Shown here piece by piece: positions 51,939-61,461 of a stretch of 64,000 bases of DNA. Each line of letters opens with the position of its first letter. The first letter of the stretch is position 1. Made by a program: the position numbers and the translations under genes. Source of the stretch: Treponema sp. UBA4377 (GTDB taxonomy: Bacteria; Spirochaetota; Spirochaetia; Treponematales; Treponemataceae); assembly GCA_002391235.1 (NCBI GenBank), contig DGRX01000013.1:81712-145711 (forward strand), read 5' to 3'. The notes under the pieces are model-generated. The model was given only the letters and a program-made list of their open reading frames with translations, was not told the origin of the DNA and searched no databases.

Positions 51939-52772
51939 ATGGAGAACACAACTTATTCATACTTTCCCGGATGCACGCTAAAGAACAAGGCCAAAGACCT
52001 TGACGCTTACGCGCGCGTTTCGGCGGAAGCTTTGGGATTTTCGCTTGAGGAAATTCCTGAATGGCAGTGTTGCGGCGGAGTCTACCCGACGGCCGCGGAC
52101 GAGGTGGCGCAAAAGCTTTCTTCTGTCCGAGCCTTGGCGGCCGCCCGCGACGCTGGACGCGAATTGGTCACTCTCTGTTCCGCCTGCTACAACGTTCTTA
52201 AGCAAGTGAACGCCGACATGCAGGGCAACGAGTTTGTGGCTTTTAAGGCCAACAACTACCTTAAGCAGGACGGAATCGAATACCACGGCGAGGCCAACGT
52301 CGTCCACTTTTTGGAAGTCCTTCGCGACAAGGTGGGCTGGGCCAATGTCAAGGCCGCCGTCAAGAATCCGCTTGCCGGAAAGAAAATCGGCGCCTACTAC
52401 GGCTGCCTGCTTTTGCGCCCGGCCAACGTCCTTAAATTTGACGATCCCGAAAATCCGCAAATCTTGGAAGACTTCATCAAAGCCATCGGCGCCACTCCGG
52501 TCATTTACGCGCAGCGAAACGAGTGCTGCGGCGCCTACACGATGTTCGACGATCCGGCCATTCCGCAAGAGCGGGCCAAGAAAATTCTTGAAAACGCCTC
52601 GGACATGGGCGCCGACTTTTTGGTCACCAGCTGCCCCCTCTGCAAGTACAACTTGATTAAGAACAAGGGCGACTCAAAGCTTGACGTGATTTATTTTTCC
52701 GAGCTCTTGGCCGACGCGCTTGGCGTAAAGGAAAAGGCCTTGAAGTTGATCAAGGAGGAAAAAATTGCTTAA
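51939..52772 (+). CDS. hdrB: Heterodisulfide reductase subunit B-like protein
   Basis: Two CCG cysteine domains are visible: GCTLKNK, then WQCCGGVY and CSACYN; and YYGCLLLRP, ECCGAYT and SCPLCKYNL. In HdrB these hold the two unusual noncubane [4Fe-4S] clusters that reduce a disulfide. 277 aa, normal length. It overlaps hdrC by eight bases. In bacteria the substrate is not the methanogen heterodisulfide; DsrC or another thiol is common. Confidence 0.9.
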   Translation: MENTTYSYFPGCTLKNKAKDLDAYARVSAEALGFSLEEIPEWQCCGGVYPTAADEVAQKLSSVRALAAARDAGRELVTLCSACYNVLKQVNADMQGNEFVAFKANNYLKQDGIEYHGEANVVHFLEVLRDKVGWANVKAAVKNPLAGKKIGAYYGCLLLRPANVLKFDDPENPQILEDFIKAIGATPVIYAQRNECCGAYTMFDDPAIPQERAKKILENASDMGADFLVTSCPLCKYNLIKNKGDSKLDVIYFSELLADALGVKEKALKLIKEEKIA

Positions 52773-53160
52773 GTCCGAAAGCGAGCAAATCAAGGAAGAA
52801 ATCCTTAACGTCAGCGGCGTCAATCCCAAGAAGTGCATGATTTGCGGAAAGTGCTCCGGCACATGCCCCAATTATGACGCGATGGAATACCACCCGCATC
52901 AGTTTGTTCAGATGGTCGAGAACGGCGAAGTCGAGAAACTGCTCTCAACCAAATCGATTTACGCTTGCCTCAGCTGCTTTGCCTGCCTTGAGCGCTGCCC
53001 GCGCCAGGTTGAGCCGGCAAAATTGATTCAAGCCGTTCGCGACGTTGTGGAGCGCAAGCGCGGTCCGCATCACTTGCAGTCGGAGGACGTTCCTTCTTAC
53101 TTGGACAAGGAAATCCCGCAGCAGGCAATCGTCAGCGCCTTTAGAAAATACAAGAAATAG
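52765..53160 (+). CDS. hdrC: Heterodisulfide reductase subunit C-like ferredoxin
   Basis: The 131-aa protein has two [4Fe-4S] motifs, CMICGKCSGTCPNYDAM and CLSCFACLERCPRQVEP, in the HdrC spacing. It carries electrons between HdrA and HdrB. It overlaps hdrB by eight bases and precedes hdrA by 12. Confidence 0.9.
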   Translation: MLKSESEQIKEEILNVSGVNPKKCMICGKCSGTCPNYDAMEYHPHQFVQMVENGEVEKLLSTKSIYACLSCFACLERCPRQVEPAKLIQAVRDVVERKRGPHHLQSEDVPSYLDKEIPQQAIVSAFRKYKK

Positions 53161-53172
53161 GAGCAGGGACAG

Positions 53173-55182
53173 ATGGAAAGAATTGGTGTTTTTGTATGTC
53201 ACTGCGGCACTAACATTGCTGGAACAGTAGACGTAGCGAAAGTCGCGGAAGAATTGGGAAAGGTTCCCGGAGTCGTTTATTCGACCCATTACACTTACAT
53301 GTGCTCTTCCGCCGGACAAGCGATGATCGAGGAGCGCATAAAGGAAGACAAGCTTACGGGCGTCGTCCTTTGCTCATGCTCTCCGCGAATGCACGAAAAA
53401 ACCTTCCGCGCTTGCGCGGAGAGGGCGGGGCTCAACCCCTATAAGGTTGAAATCGCCAACATCCGCGAGCAGGACTCGTGGGTAATGAAGGACATGGCGG
53501 AGGCGACTACAAAAGCCATCGCGCTTGGAAAAGCCGCCATCGCAAAGTCAATCTTGGACACTCCGCTCACTCCGGGCGAAACTCCGATGACAAAGCGCGC
53601 TCTTGTAATCGGCGGCGGAATCGCCGGCATTACAGCCGCTCTTGACATCGCCGACGCTGGCTTCCCGGTCGATTTGGTCGAGAAAAAGCCGACGGTCGGC
53701 GGAAAGATGGCCATGCTGGACAAAACTTTCCCGACCTTGGACTGCGCCTCTTGCATCGTAACACCGCGCATGACAGAAGTAGGCCAGAACCCCAACATCC
53801 GCATTTTGTCTTACAGCGAAGTGACGAACGTCACCGGCTACATCGGAAACTTTACGGTGGACATCAAGAGAAAGGCCCGCTACGTTGACGAGACAAAGTG
53901 CACGGGCTGCGGCGAATGCACCGAAAAATGCCCGATGAAAAAGGTTCCCAACGACTTCAACCTTAACCTCAACAACAAGACCGCGGTTTACATTCCGTTC
54001 GCCCAGGCCGTTCCAAAAATCGCGACGATTGACGCCAACTACTGTTTGCACATGAAGGCGCTTAAGAACGGAAAAGACAACGTTTGCGGAATGTGCCAAA
54101 AAGTTTGCGGTGCCGGAGCGATCAACTTCAACGCCAAGGACGAGGTCATCACCGAAAAATACGGCGCGATCGTAGTGGCCACCGGCTACAACATGATCGA
54201 CCTTAAGCCTTACGCCGAATTCGGCTACGGACTCAGCAAGGACGTCGTTTCCTCTTTGGAATACGAGCGCTTGATGAACGCGTCAGGCCCGACAGGCGGA
54301 CATCTTCTCCGGCCGTCGGACGGCGTGGCTCCCAAGAAAATCGTATTCATCCAGTGCGTCGGAAGCCGCTGCTCGGCGGAAGGAAAGGGCAACCAGTACT
54401 GCTCTAAAGTGTGCTGCATGTACACCGCCAAGCAGACTATCCTTACCAAAGACCACTGGCCTGACACAGAATGCTACGTCTTCTACATCGACGTGCGAAC
54501 TCCCGGAAAGCAGTTTGACGAATTCTACCGCCGAGCCGTGGAGCAGTACGGCGTTCATTACATCAAGGGCATGGTTGGAAAGGTCACTCCGCAAGCCAAC
54601 GGAAAGCTTGACGTTCAGGGAAGCGACTTGATTTTGAACAAGCAAGTTCACATCGAAGCGGACATGGTGGTTTTGGCCGGCTCTTTGGAAGCCGACGAAA
54701 CCGCGCGCCCGCTTGCGACAATGCTCACAACCTCTATGGACAACGACGACTTCTTCTTGGAAGCGCACGTAAAGCTCCGCCCGGTGGAAAGCCCGACAGC
54801 GGGAATCTTCCTTGCAGGCGCCTGCTTGGGCCCCAAGGACATTCCGGAAACCGTCGCCCAGTCTTCCGGCGCGGCGGCCAAGGCGATTTGCCTTTTGGTA
54901 AAGGACAAGCTCAAGAACAATCCTTGCACGGCCAAGCCCGACGAGAACGCTTGCAACGGCTGCGGCCAGTGCGCGAACGTTTGTCCCTACGGCGCCATCA
55001 GCTACGTGGACAAGGATTTCCGCGGCCCCAACCGCACTACAATCACGCGCCATGTGTCGCAAGTCAATTCGGCCATGTGCCAAGGCTGCGGCGCTTGCAC
55101 CGTCGCGTGTCCCAGCGGAGCCATGGACTTGCAGGGCTTTAGCAACAAACAAATCTTGGCGGAGGTCGACGCTGTACTATGA
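53173..55182 (+). CDS. hdrA: Heterodisulfide reductase subunit A-like flavoprotein
   Basis: HdrA is the electron-bifurcating FAD protein of Hdr complexes. The 669-aa sequence has the N-terminal MERIGVFVCHCGTNIAGTVDV domain, the FAD site VIGGGIAGITAALDIADAG, the Cys-rich DCASCIVTPRM region, ferredoxin motifs CTGCGECTEKCPMK (middle), CNGCGQCANVCPYGAI and CQGCGACTVACPSGAM (C-terminus). It is full length, and the downstream mvhD overlaps it by four bases. Confidence 0.93.
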   Translation: MERIGVFVCHCGTNIAGTVDVAKVAEELGKVPGVVYSTHYTYMCSSAGQAMIEERIKEDKLTGVVLCSCSPRMHEKTFRACAERAGLNPYKVEIANIREQDSWVMKDMAEATTKAIALGKAAIAKSILDTPLTPGETPMTKRALVIGGGIAGITAALDIADAGFPVDLVEKKPTVGGKMAMLDKTFPTLDCASCIVTPRMTEVGQNPNIRILSYSEVTNVTGYIGNFTVDIKRKARYVDETKCTGCGECTEKCPMKKVPNDFNLNLNNKTAVYIPFAQAVPKIATIDANYCLHMKALKNGKDNVCGMCQKVCGAGAINFNAKDEVITEKYGAIVVATGYNMIDLKPYAEFGYGLSKDVVSSLEYERLMNASGPTGGHLLRPSDGVAPKKIVFIQCVGSRCSAEGKGNQYCSKVCCMYTAKQTILTKDHWPDTECYVFYIDVRTPGKQFDEFYRRAVEQYGVHYIKGMVGKVTPQANGKLDVQGSDLILNKQVHIEADMVVLAGSLEADETARPLATMLTTSMDNDDFFLEAHVKLRPVESPTAGIFLAGACLGPKDIPETVAQSSGAAAKAICLLVKDKLKNNPCTAKPDENACNGCGQCANVCPYGAISYVDKDFRGPNRTTITRHVSQVNSAMCQGCGACTVACPSGAMDLQGFSNKQILAEVDAVL

Positions 55183-55628
55183 GCGAGAACGTAACAACAA
55201 ACACATCTTGGACACCAAGAATCGTTGCCTTTTGCTGCAACTGGTGTTCCTACGCCGGAGCCGACCTTGCGGGCAACAACCGCTTGGAGTATCCGGCCAA
55301 CGTAAAAATTATCCGCATTCCGTGCTCTTGCCGCTTGAACCCTCTCTTTATTTTGAGGGCTTTCCAGCGCGGAGCCGACGGAGTGATTTTGTGCGGCTGC
55401 CACCCTGGCGACTGCCACTATTCGACAGGCAACTACTTTGCCCGCAGAAGAATGACTTTGCTCTTCAGCATGCTTGACTTCTTGGGAATCGAAAAGGCCC
55501 GCACAAGAGTTGAATGGTGTTCGGCGGCGGAAGGCGTCCGCTTTGCCGGAATTATGAACGACTTTGTAGCCAAAATCACCGCTCTTGGCGAAAACAAAAA
55601 ATTGGAGGACGTACGATGCAAGAACTAA
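55179..55628 (+). CDS. MvhD-type [2Fe-2S] protein (FloxD-like)
   Basis: The 149-aa protein has the MvhD cysteine pattern: FCCNWCSYAGADLAGNNRLEYP, IPCSCRLNP and ILCGCHPGDCHY. MvhD links hydrogenase, formate dehydrogenase or Flox modules to HdrA. Here no hydrogenase follows, but Flox-like subunits do. It overlaps hdrA by four bases and the next gene by 13. Confidence 0.9.
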   Translation: MSENVTTNTSWTPRIVAFCCNWCSYAGADLAGNNRLEYPANVKIIRIPCSCRLNPLFILRAFQRGADGVILCGCHPGDCHYSTGNYFARRRMTLLFSMLDFLGIEKARTRVEWCSAAEGVRFAGIMNDFVAKITALGENKKLEDVRCKN

Positions 55629-56599
55629 CTTCCGATTTGATAAAAATCGCCAAGGAAAAGTTGGCGAGCGGCGCGGTCCAGCAGGTTATCGGCTGGAGGC
55701 GCGGCCTCTTTGACGAGGACGTGACTCCTTCGACCTTTAAGGACGCGGCCGATTTGGAAAAGAATTTTGTCTTTAACAAATACTGCAAGGCAAACCTTTC
55801 AAAGTATTTGGTAAAGATTACCCGCGCCATCGAAACGGCCAAGACTACGACACGCACGAACAACGCGATGGCCAAGCAGCGCGACCCCAACGCGGCGGAA
55901 GCGCCTATTCCCAACGAAAAGGTTTTGGCCTTCCTAAAGCCCGGCGACACGCACTCGTTCTGCCAGCTTTTAAAGGAAAACAGAATCACGCGCGACGACG
56001 TTTACATTGTTGCCGTTCCTTGCGCTTGCGAGATGGACGAGGCCGTTAAGGAAGGCGAGGGCTGCGACCACTGCCGCAACAAAAAGCACGTCGTTTACGA
56101 CGAGGTTGTCGGAAAGGCCCGCGAAGAGGCGATTGGAGATCCGTCGCGCTTTGAGGGCGTTGAAAAAATCGCCGCTATGAGCGCCGACGAGCGCCACGAG
56201 TTCTGGAAGAACGAATTCAGCCGCTGCATTAGATGCAACGCTTGCCGCGACGTTTGCCCGGCCTGCACTTGCGAAAAGTGCGTCTTTGACAACAACGCTT
56301 TGTACACAAGCCAAAAGGTGGCCCAGGTTCCCTTTGAGGAAAGCCTCTACCACATCATTCGCGCCTGGCACGTCGCCGGCCGCTGCACCGATTGCGGCGA
56401 ATGCTCTCGCGTTTGCCCGGAACACATTCCGCTTCACTTGCTCAACCGAAAGTTCGTCAAGGACATCGACGAAATCTACGGACCCTATGTTGCCGGAAGC
56501 GACATGGAGACCAAGCCGCCGATGCTCACTTGGACAGCCGGCGACGCGGAGCCGAGCGTTGTTTACGAGCGCTCGCCTGAAGAAGAAGGAGGCGAATAA
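55616..56599 (+). CDS. 4Fe-4S ferredoxin-domain subunit (FloxC-like)
   Basis: The 327-aa protein starts MQELTSDLIKIAKEKLASG and ends with two [4Fe-4S] motifs (CIRCNACRDVCPACTCEKC and CTDCGECSRVCPEHIP). A middle Cys patch (CACEMDE..CDHCRNKKH) resembles the coenzyme-F420-reductase/formate dehydrogenase beta family. GGAGG precedes the ATG. It sits between MvhD and the HydB-like subunit, the place of FloxC in Flox-Hdr operons. Confidence 0.75.
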   Translation: MQELTSDLIKIAKEKLASGAVQQVIGWRRGLFDEDVTPSTFKDAADLEKNFVFNKYCKANLSKYLVKITRAIETAKTTTRTNNAMAKQRDPNAAEAPIPNEKVLAFLKPGDTHSFCQLLKENRITRDDVYIVAVPCACEMDEAVKEGEGCDHCRNKKHVVYDEVVGKAREEAIGDPSRFEGVEKIAAMSADERHEFWKNEFSRCIRCNACRDVCPACTCEKCVFDNNALYTSQKVAQVPFEESLYHIIRAWHVAGRCTDCGECSRVCPEHIPLHLLNRKFVKDIDEIYGPYVAGSDMETKPPMLTWTAGDAEPSVVYERSPEEEGGE

Positions 56600-57636
56600 T
56601 GCTTAGCGTATCAAAAGACAAAATCAATTCGCTCTTTGAGGCGATCGCAAAAGACAAGACGCTTTACCTTCCCGTTGACAACTCAAGCGGAAAAGCGAAT
56701 TTTGAAAAATGGCAAAAGGGAACTAAGCTTTCCGAAGCGCTAAAGACTGTCCGCAGCGCCAAGGACTTTTTCTTCCCCAAAACCGAAAAAATGGTTGGCT
56801 ACAAAGTCGAAGCGGGAAACATCACCGTTGAAGACCCAAGGAAAGAGTTGGACGACTTTGTAGTCTTTGGAGTCCGCGCTTGCGACGCCAAGGCCTTTGA
56901 CATCTTTGACAAAGTTTACTTGGAAATGACTCCCACCGACAGCTACTATAAGAACCGCCGCGACCACGCCATCGTCGTGACCCTTGCTTGCTCTGAGCCT
57001 GACAAGAACTGCTTTTGCTCAAGCTACGGCTTGGACGCGGCCAATCCCGCCGGCGACGTAAGCGCTTGGCTTGCGGGCGGAGACTTTTACTTTAACGCCA
57101 ACACCGACAAGGGAAAGAAATTCCTTGACAGCGTGAAGGGCGCGCTTAAGGAAAAGGACGCGGCCGCCGTTGACGCGGAAAAGAAGGCGATTAAGGAAAA
57201 GATTGAAAAGCTTCCGTTCGCGCATCTTGACTTGGAAAGGTTCAAGAACGTTCCGATGATGACGCTTTTCAACTCGGACGTTTGGGCAAAGCTTAGCGAG
57301 TCATGCCTTGGCTGCGGAACTTGCACCTACGTTTGCCCGTCTTGCATGTGCTTTGACGTCCGCGACTACGACACTGGCCACGGAATCGAGCAGAGCCGCA
57401 CTTGGGACTCGTGCATGTATTCCGACTTCACGCAAATGGCGGCGGCCAACCCGCGCCTCACGCAAAAGGAAAGGTTCCGCCAGCGCTTTATGCACAAGCT
57501 GGTCTACTATCCGATGGCCCACGAAAAGCTTTTTATGTGCGTAGGCTGCGGCCGTTGCTTGGACAGCTGCCCGATCCACATGAACATCGTAAAAGTAATC
57601 AAGGCTTTTAACGAAGCCGATTTGGGAGGAAAGTAA
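56599..57636 (+). CDS. 4Fe-4S dicluster subunit, AsrA/HydB-like (FloxB-like)
   Basis: The 345-aa protein resembles anaerobic sulfite reductase subunit A and hydrogenase beta-type subunits: FVVFGVRACDAKAFDIFDKVYL, VTLACSEPDKNCFCSSYG, then C-terminal clusters CLGCGTCTYVCPSCMCFD and CVGCGRCLDSCPIHMN. In Flox complexes this subunit passes electrons from the FAD subunit to HdrA. Its ATG overlaps the previous stop by one base, as does its stop with the next ATG. Confidence 0.82.
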   Translation: MLSVSKDKINSLFEAIAKDKTLYLPVDNSSGKANFEKWQKGTKLSEALKTVRSAKDFFFPKTEKMVGYKVEAGNITVEDPRKELDDFVVFGVRACDAKAFDIFDKVYLEMTPTDSYYKNRRDHAIVVTLACSEPDKNCFCSSYGLDAANPAGDVSAWLAGGDFYFNANTDKGKKFLDSVKGALKEKDAAAVDAEKKAIKEKIEKLPFAHLDLERFKNVPMMTLFNSDVWAKLSESCLGCGTCTYVCPSCMCFDVRDYDTGHGIEQSRTWDSCMYSDFTQMAAANPRLTQKERFRQRFMHKLVYYPMAHEKLFMCVGCGRCLDSCPIHMNIVKVIKAFNEADLGGK

Positions 57637-58466
57637 TGTTGGAGCAAGAATCATTTATTCCGTATGTCGGAGTAATCAAAGAAATGTTCGACGAAACTCC
57701 CGACGTAAAATCGTTCCGCGTCGTCGGCTTGGACGGAAAGAAGCTCTTTGAGCACAAGCCCGGCCAGTGCGCGATGTTGATCGTTCCCGGAGTGGGCGAG
57801 TCGATGATTTCAATCACTTCTTCGCCGACCGTTCAGGAATACCAGCAGTTCTCAATCAAAAAGTGCGGCTGCGTCACAAGCTGGCTTCACGCCGCCAAGC
57901 CCGGAACGCAAATCTGCGTCCGAGGCCCGATTGGAAACGGCTTTCCCGTTGACACGACATTCAAAGGCAAGGACATCTTGGTAATCGCCGGCGGAATCGG
58001 CTTGGCTCCGGTTCACTCGGTCGTTGACTATATGCTTGCCCACCGTTCCGACTACGGAAAAATCCAGGTCATCTACGGTTCAAGAAGCAAGGCTGACCTT
58101 GTCTTCCTAAAGCAGCTTCAGGAAGAATGGGCCCACGCCCCAAACCTTAAGCTTGACTTGACGATTGACCGCGCCGAGGAAGGCTGGGACGGACACGTTG
58201 GCTTTGTTCCGCCTTACGTGACCGAGATGAATCCTGATCCCAGCATGACTGTCATTATGTGCGGCCCGCCGATTTTGATTCACTTGTCGCTTGACGCTCT
58301 TAAAAAGCTTGGCTTTAAGGACGACAACGTCTTTACAACGCTTGAGATGCGCATGAAGTGCGGAATCGGAAAGTGCGGAAGGTGCAATGTAGGAAACAAG
58401 TTCGTCTGCAAGGACGGCCCTGTGTTCAGTTTTACGCAGTTGGCGGATTTGCCGCCTGAATATTAA
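57636..58466 (+). CDS. FAD/NAD(P)-binding reductase, AsrB/HydG-like (FloxA-like)
   Basis: The 276-aa protein is a ferredoxin-NADP reductase-type module: FAD-binding barrel (SFRVVGLDGKKLFEHKPGQCAMLIVPGVGESMISITS), NAD-binding part (DILVIAGGIGLAPVHSVVDYML), MCGPPILIHL, and the C-terminal [2Fe-2S] Cys set MKCGIGKCGRCNVGNKFVCKDGPVF. It is the likely NADH entry point of the complex. It sits last of the Flox-like genes, 12 bases before the fumarate reductase FeS gene. Confidence 0.85.
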   Translation: MLEQESFIPYVGVIKEMFDETPDVKSFRVVGLDGKKLFEHKPGQCAMLIVPGVGESMISITSSPTVQEYQQFSIKKCGCVTSWLHAAKPGTQICVRGPIGNGFPVDTTFKGKDILVIAGGIGLAPVHSVVDYMLAHRSDYGKIQVIYGSRSKADLVFLKQLQEEWAHAPNLKLDLTIDRAEEGWDGHVGFVPPYVTEMNPDPSMTVIMCGPPILIHLSLDALKKLGFKDDNVFTTLEMRMKCGIGKCGRCNVGNKFVCKDGPVFSFTQLADLPPEY

Positions 58467-58478
58467 TAGGAGAACGAT

Positions 58479-59171
58479 ATGGCAGAACAAAAGGAAATGG
58501 CCACAATTTACATTTTTGGAAAAAAATACGACGTTCCGGCGGAACTGACGATTATGAACGCGATGGAATACGCCGGCTACCAGCTTAAGCGCGGATGCGG
58601 CTGCCGCAACGGCTTTTGCGGCGCCTGCGCGACAATCTACCGCATCAAGGGACAAAACCAGCTTCAGACTTGCTTGGCTTGCTCCAAGAAGGTTGAGAAC
58701 GACATGTACATCGCGACTCTTCCGTTCTTCCCCTTGGTGAAGCAGGTTTACGACATCAACAAGATTAAGCCCGAGCAGCAAATCATGATGCAGCTTTATC
58801 CTGAGATTTACTCTTGCGTAGGCTGCAACGCCTGCACCCGCGCCTGTCCCCAGGAACTCAACACAATGCAGTACATCGCTTACGCCCAGCGCGGCGACTT
58901 TGCCAAGTGCGCGGACCTTTCGTTTGACTGCGTTATGTGCGGATGCTGCTCCAGCCGCTGTCCGGCCGGAATCAGCCACCCGCAAGTGGCCGAGCTTGCC
59001 CGCCGCCTTAACGGAAAGTACTTGCAGCCGCAAGCCCAGCACCTTCTTGACCGCGTAAAGGAAATCGACGCCGGCAAGTGCGAAAAGGAAATCAAAAAGC
59101 TTATCGCTATGTCGACCGGCGACAAAAAACAGATCAAGAATCTGTATAACACTCGCGAGATTGAAAAATAA
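58479..59171 (+). CDS. frdB: Fumarate reductase iron-sulfur subunit (soluble type)
   Basis: The 230-aa protein has a [2Fe-2S] domain (GCGCRNGFCGACATIYRIKG..CLACSKK) and two [4Fe-4S] motifs (CVGCNACTRACPQELN and CVMCGCCSSRCPAGIS). The fold order is that of SdhB/FrdB, but both C-terminal clusters look 4Fe and there is no [3Fe-4S] pattern, as in methanogen TfrB-like proteins. No membrane-anchor gene (sdhC/frdC) is nearby. Confidence 0.8.
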   Translation: MAEQKEMATIYIFGKKYDVPAELTIMNAMEYAGYQLKRGCGCRNGFCGACATIYRIKGQNQLQTCLACSKKVENDMYIATLPFFPLVKQVYDINKIKPEQQIMMQLYPEIYSCVGCNACTRACPQELNTMQYIAYAQRGDFAKCADLSFDCVMCGCCSSRCPAGISHPQVAELARRLNGKYLQPQAQHLLDRVKEIDAGKCEKEIKKLIAMSTGDKKQIKNLYNTREIEK

Positions 59172-59185
59172 GGAAGGAGACGAAT

Positions 59186-60823
59186 ATGTACGGAAATTAC
59201 CTTGACAAAGCCGCGAAAATCGTGGCGAAAAAGCGCGAAGCGAACCTTAAGTTTGAACATGCTCGTCTTACAGCCGAGGAAAAAGACGATTTGCTTTTGA
59301 AGTTCCACCCCGACCGCATCAAAAAGCAGTTTGTGGAGCTTAAGATTGGTCCCAACAAGGGACAAAAGGCCCCGATCGAGTTGGCCGAAATGCTTCAGGC
59401 CAAGCCCCGCATCGAGCCCGAAAAGATCGACCTTAGCCACATTGACTACGAGACTGACGTTCTTGTAATCGGCGGAGGCGGAGCGGGAACCAGCGCCGCG
59501 ATTATGGCCAGCGAGGCCGGCGCCAAAGTTTTGCTTGTCACAAAGCTCCGCGTTGGCGACGCCAACACAATGATGGCCGAAGGCGGAATCCAGGCTGCTG
59601 ACAAGCCCAACGACTCTCCGGCCCAGCACTACCTTGACGCTTTTGGCGGCGGCCACTTTGACGGAAAGCCCGAATTGGTTTACACATTGGTAAACAAGGC
59701 GCCGTCAGTAATCAAATGGCTCAACGACCTTGGCGTTGAATTTGACAAAGAGCCCGACGGAACGATGGTGACAACTCACGGCGGCGGAACAAGCCGCAAG
59801 AGAATGCACGCCTGCAAAGACTATTCAGGCGCCGAAATCATGCGCACTCTCCGCGACGAAACATTCAACCGCGCCGACAAAATCACGGTCGTTGACTTTA
59901 CGGCCGCCATCGAAATCATCAAGAACGAAAAGGGCGAAGCCGCCGGAGCCGTATTGATGAACATCGAGACTGGCGAAATCCGCATCGCCAAGGCCAAAGT
60001 CGTAATCATCGCCACTGGCGGCGCCGGACGAATGCACTACCAGGGCTTCCCGACGTCAAACCACTACGGCGCGACAGCCGACGGCCTTGTAATCGCCTAC
60101 CGCGCCGGAGCCAAGCTTCTTTACCAGGACAGCTTGCAGTACCACCCGACTGGAGCCGCTTACCCGACCCAGATTCTTGGAAAGCTCGTAACCGAAAAAG
60201 TCCGCTCGCTTGGAGCCAAGCTCATCAACAAGGACGGTGAGGTTTACATCCACCCGCTTGAGACTCGCGACGTAAACGCTAGCGGCATTATCCGCGAAGT
60301 TCGCGAAGGCCGCGGAGTTAAGAACGACGTTCAGGACGCCGTTTGGCTTGACACTCCAATGATCGAAATGATTCACGGCGAGGGAACGATCCTTAAGTCA
60401 ATTCCGGCCATGTACAAGATGTTCATCAAGTACGGAATCGACATCCGCAAGGAGCCGATTTTGGTTTACCCGACGCTCCACTACCAGAACGGCGGCGTTG
60501 AGATTGACAAGACTTGCCACACAAACGTCGCGAACCTTTTGGTGGCCGGCGAGGCCTCAGGCGGCGTTCACGGAACAAACCGCTTGATGGGAAACAGCTT
60601 GCTTGACGTTGTAGTCTTTGGACGCGAAGCCGGAATCGAAGCCGGAAAGATGTTCAAGAAAATCAAGCTTTCAAAGACTCTCTCGCTCCAGCACGTAAAG
60701 AACTTTGAAAAGGCCAGAACCGCCGCCAAAATCAAGGGCAACGCGGTCTCTCCCAAGCTTCTTCCGACATACCACCACGGAAATCCTGAGTTTGACAAGG
60801 AAATCCCCGGCGCGACAAAATAA
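59186..60823 (+). CDS. frdA: Fumarate reductase flavoprotein subunit
   Basis: Reduces fumarate to succinate. The 545-aa protein has the FAD site DVLVIGGGGAGTSAAIMASEAG, the fumarate-binding HPTG (QYHPTGAAYPT), the catalytic Arg region (LETRDVNASGIIREVREGRG) and the C-terminal GEASGGVHGTNRLMGNSLLDVVVFGREAG. A ~60-residue N-terminal extension precedes the FAD domain. GGAAGGAGA lies before the ATG. It ends the block and is followed by a strong terminator. Confidence 0.9.
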   Translation: MYGNYLDKAAKIVAKKREANLKFEHARLTAEEKDDLLLKFHPDRIKKQFVELKIGPNKGQKAPIELAEMLQAKPRIEPEKIDLSHIDYETDVLVIGGGGAGTSAAIMASEAGAKVLLVTKLRVGDANTMMAEGGIQAADKPNDSPAQHYLDAFGGGHFDGKPELVYTLVNKAPSVIKWLNDLGVEFDKEPDGTMVTTHGGGTSRKRMHACKDYSGAEIMRTLRDETFNRADKITVVDFTAAIEIIKNEKGEAAGAVLMNIETGEIRIAKAKVVIIATGGAGRMHYQGFPTSNHYGATADGLVIAYRAGAKLLYQDSLQYHPTGAAYPTQILGKLVTEKVRSLGAKLINKDGEVYIHPLETRDVNASGIIREVREGRGVKNDVQDAVWLDTPMIEMIHGEGTILKSIPAMYKMFIKYGIDIRKEPILVYPTLHYQNGGVEIDKTCHTNVANLLVAGEASGGVHGTNRLMGNSLLDVVVFGREAGIEAGKMFKKIKLSKTLSLQHVKNFEKARTAAKIKGNAVSPKLLPTYHHGNPEFDKEIPGATK

Positions 60824-60868
60824 GCGTTTGGCGCAAACGCGCAGGGCTTGTTTGCAAGACTAAAATAG

Positions 60869-60899
60869 CGGCCGCTCCAAAACGGAGCGGCCGTTTTTT
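60869..60899 (+). terminator. Terminator of the Hdr-fumarate reductase operon
   Basis: AGCGGCCGCTCC-AAAAC-GGAGCGGCCG plus T6. The stem also works for nrdG read from the other side. Confidence 0.92.
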
Positions 60900-60945
60900 A
60901 TGGCTTGAAAACTTTTTGGGCGGCGCTTTTTGGCCTTGCAAGCAA

Positions 60946-61458
60946 TTATTGCTTGTCCCGTCCGGCCCAAAAGTCTTTCATGCGGATTATGCGCTGGTTG
61001 GACGAGCCTCTGAAGGCCAGCTGCAAGTCTTTTTTTTCTTCGATAAAGGGGCCGTCGACCAAAACGTCAATCGAGCGCAAAATTTGTTCGGTATGCTCGG
61101 TGTGGCGGCGGCCGTAGTCGGGAAGCAGGTCGGATTCCAAAACGTAGCCGGTCCAGCACCAAATGTCTTTTTGCGGGAACTTTTGGCGAACCTCTTTTAT
61201 CAAGTCCAAAACGTCGGCTTGGTTTTCGATTTCAAAAGGCTCGCCGCCAAGGATTGAAAGGCCTTGGATAAAAGGCTTGTCCAAGGCTTCCAAAAGTTCG
61301 TTCAGCGCGTCAAGGCCAAATTCCTTTCCGTAGGAAAAATTCCAAGTTTGCGGCTGAAAGCAGCCCTTGCAAGCGTTTTTGCAGCCAGAAACGAAGACGC
61401 TCACGCGAACGCCTTCGCCGTCTGCGATGTCAAACTTTTTTATTTGGCCGTAGAACAT
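60946..61458 (-). CDS. nrdG: Anaerobic ribonucleotide reductase activating protein
   Basis: NrdG is a radical-SAM enzyme that makes the glycyl radical on NrdD. The 170-aa protein has the CX3CX2C cluster motif in GCKNACKGCFQPQTW, the GEPF SAM-binding motif LSILGGEPFE, and a normal length. It starts three bases after the nrdD stop, so the two are one operon. Confidence 0.94.
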   Translation of the reverse strand: MFYGQIKKFDIADGEGVRVSVFVSGCKNACKGCFQPQTWNFSYGKEFGLDALNELLEALDKPFIQGLSILGGEPFEIENQADVLDLIKEVRQKFPQKDIWCWTGYVLESDLLPDYGRRHTEHTEQILRSIDVLVDGPFIEEKKDLQLAFRGSSNQRIIRMKDFWAGRDKQ

Positions 61459-61461
61459 AGA

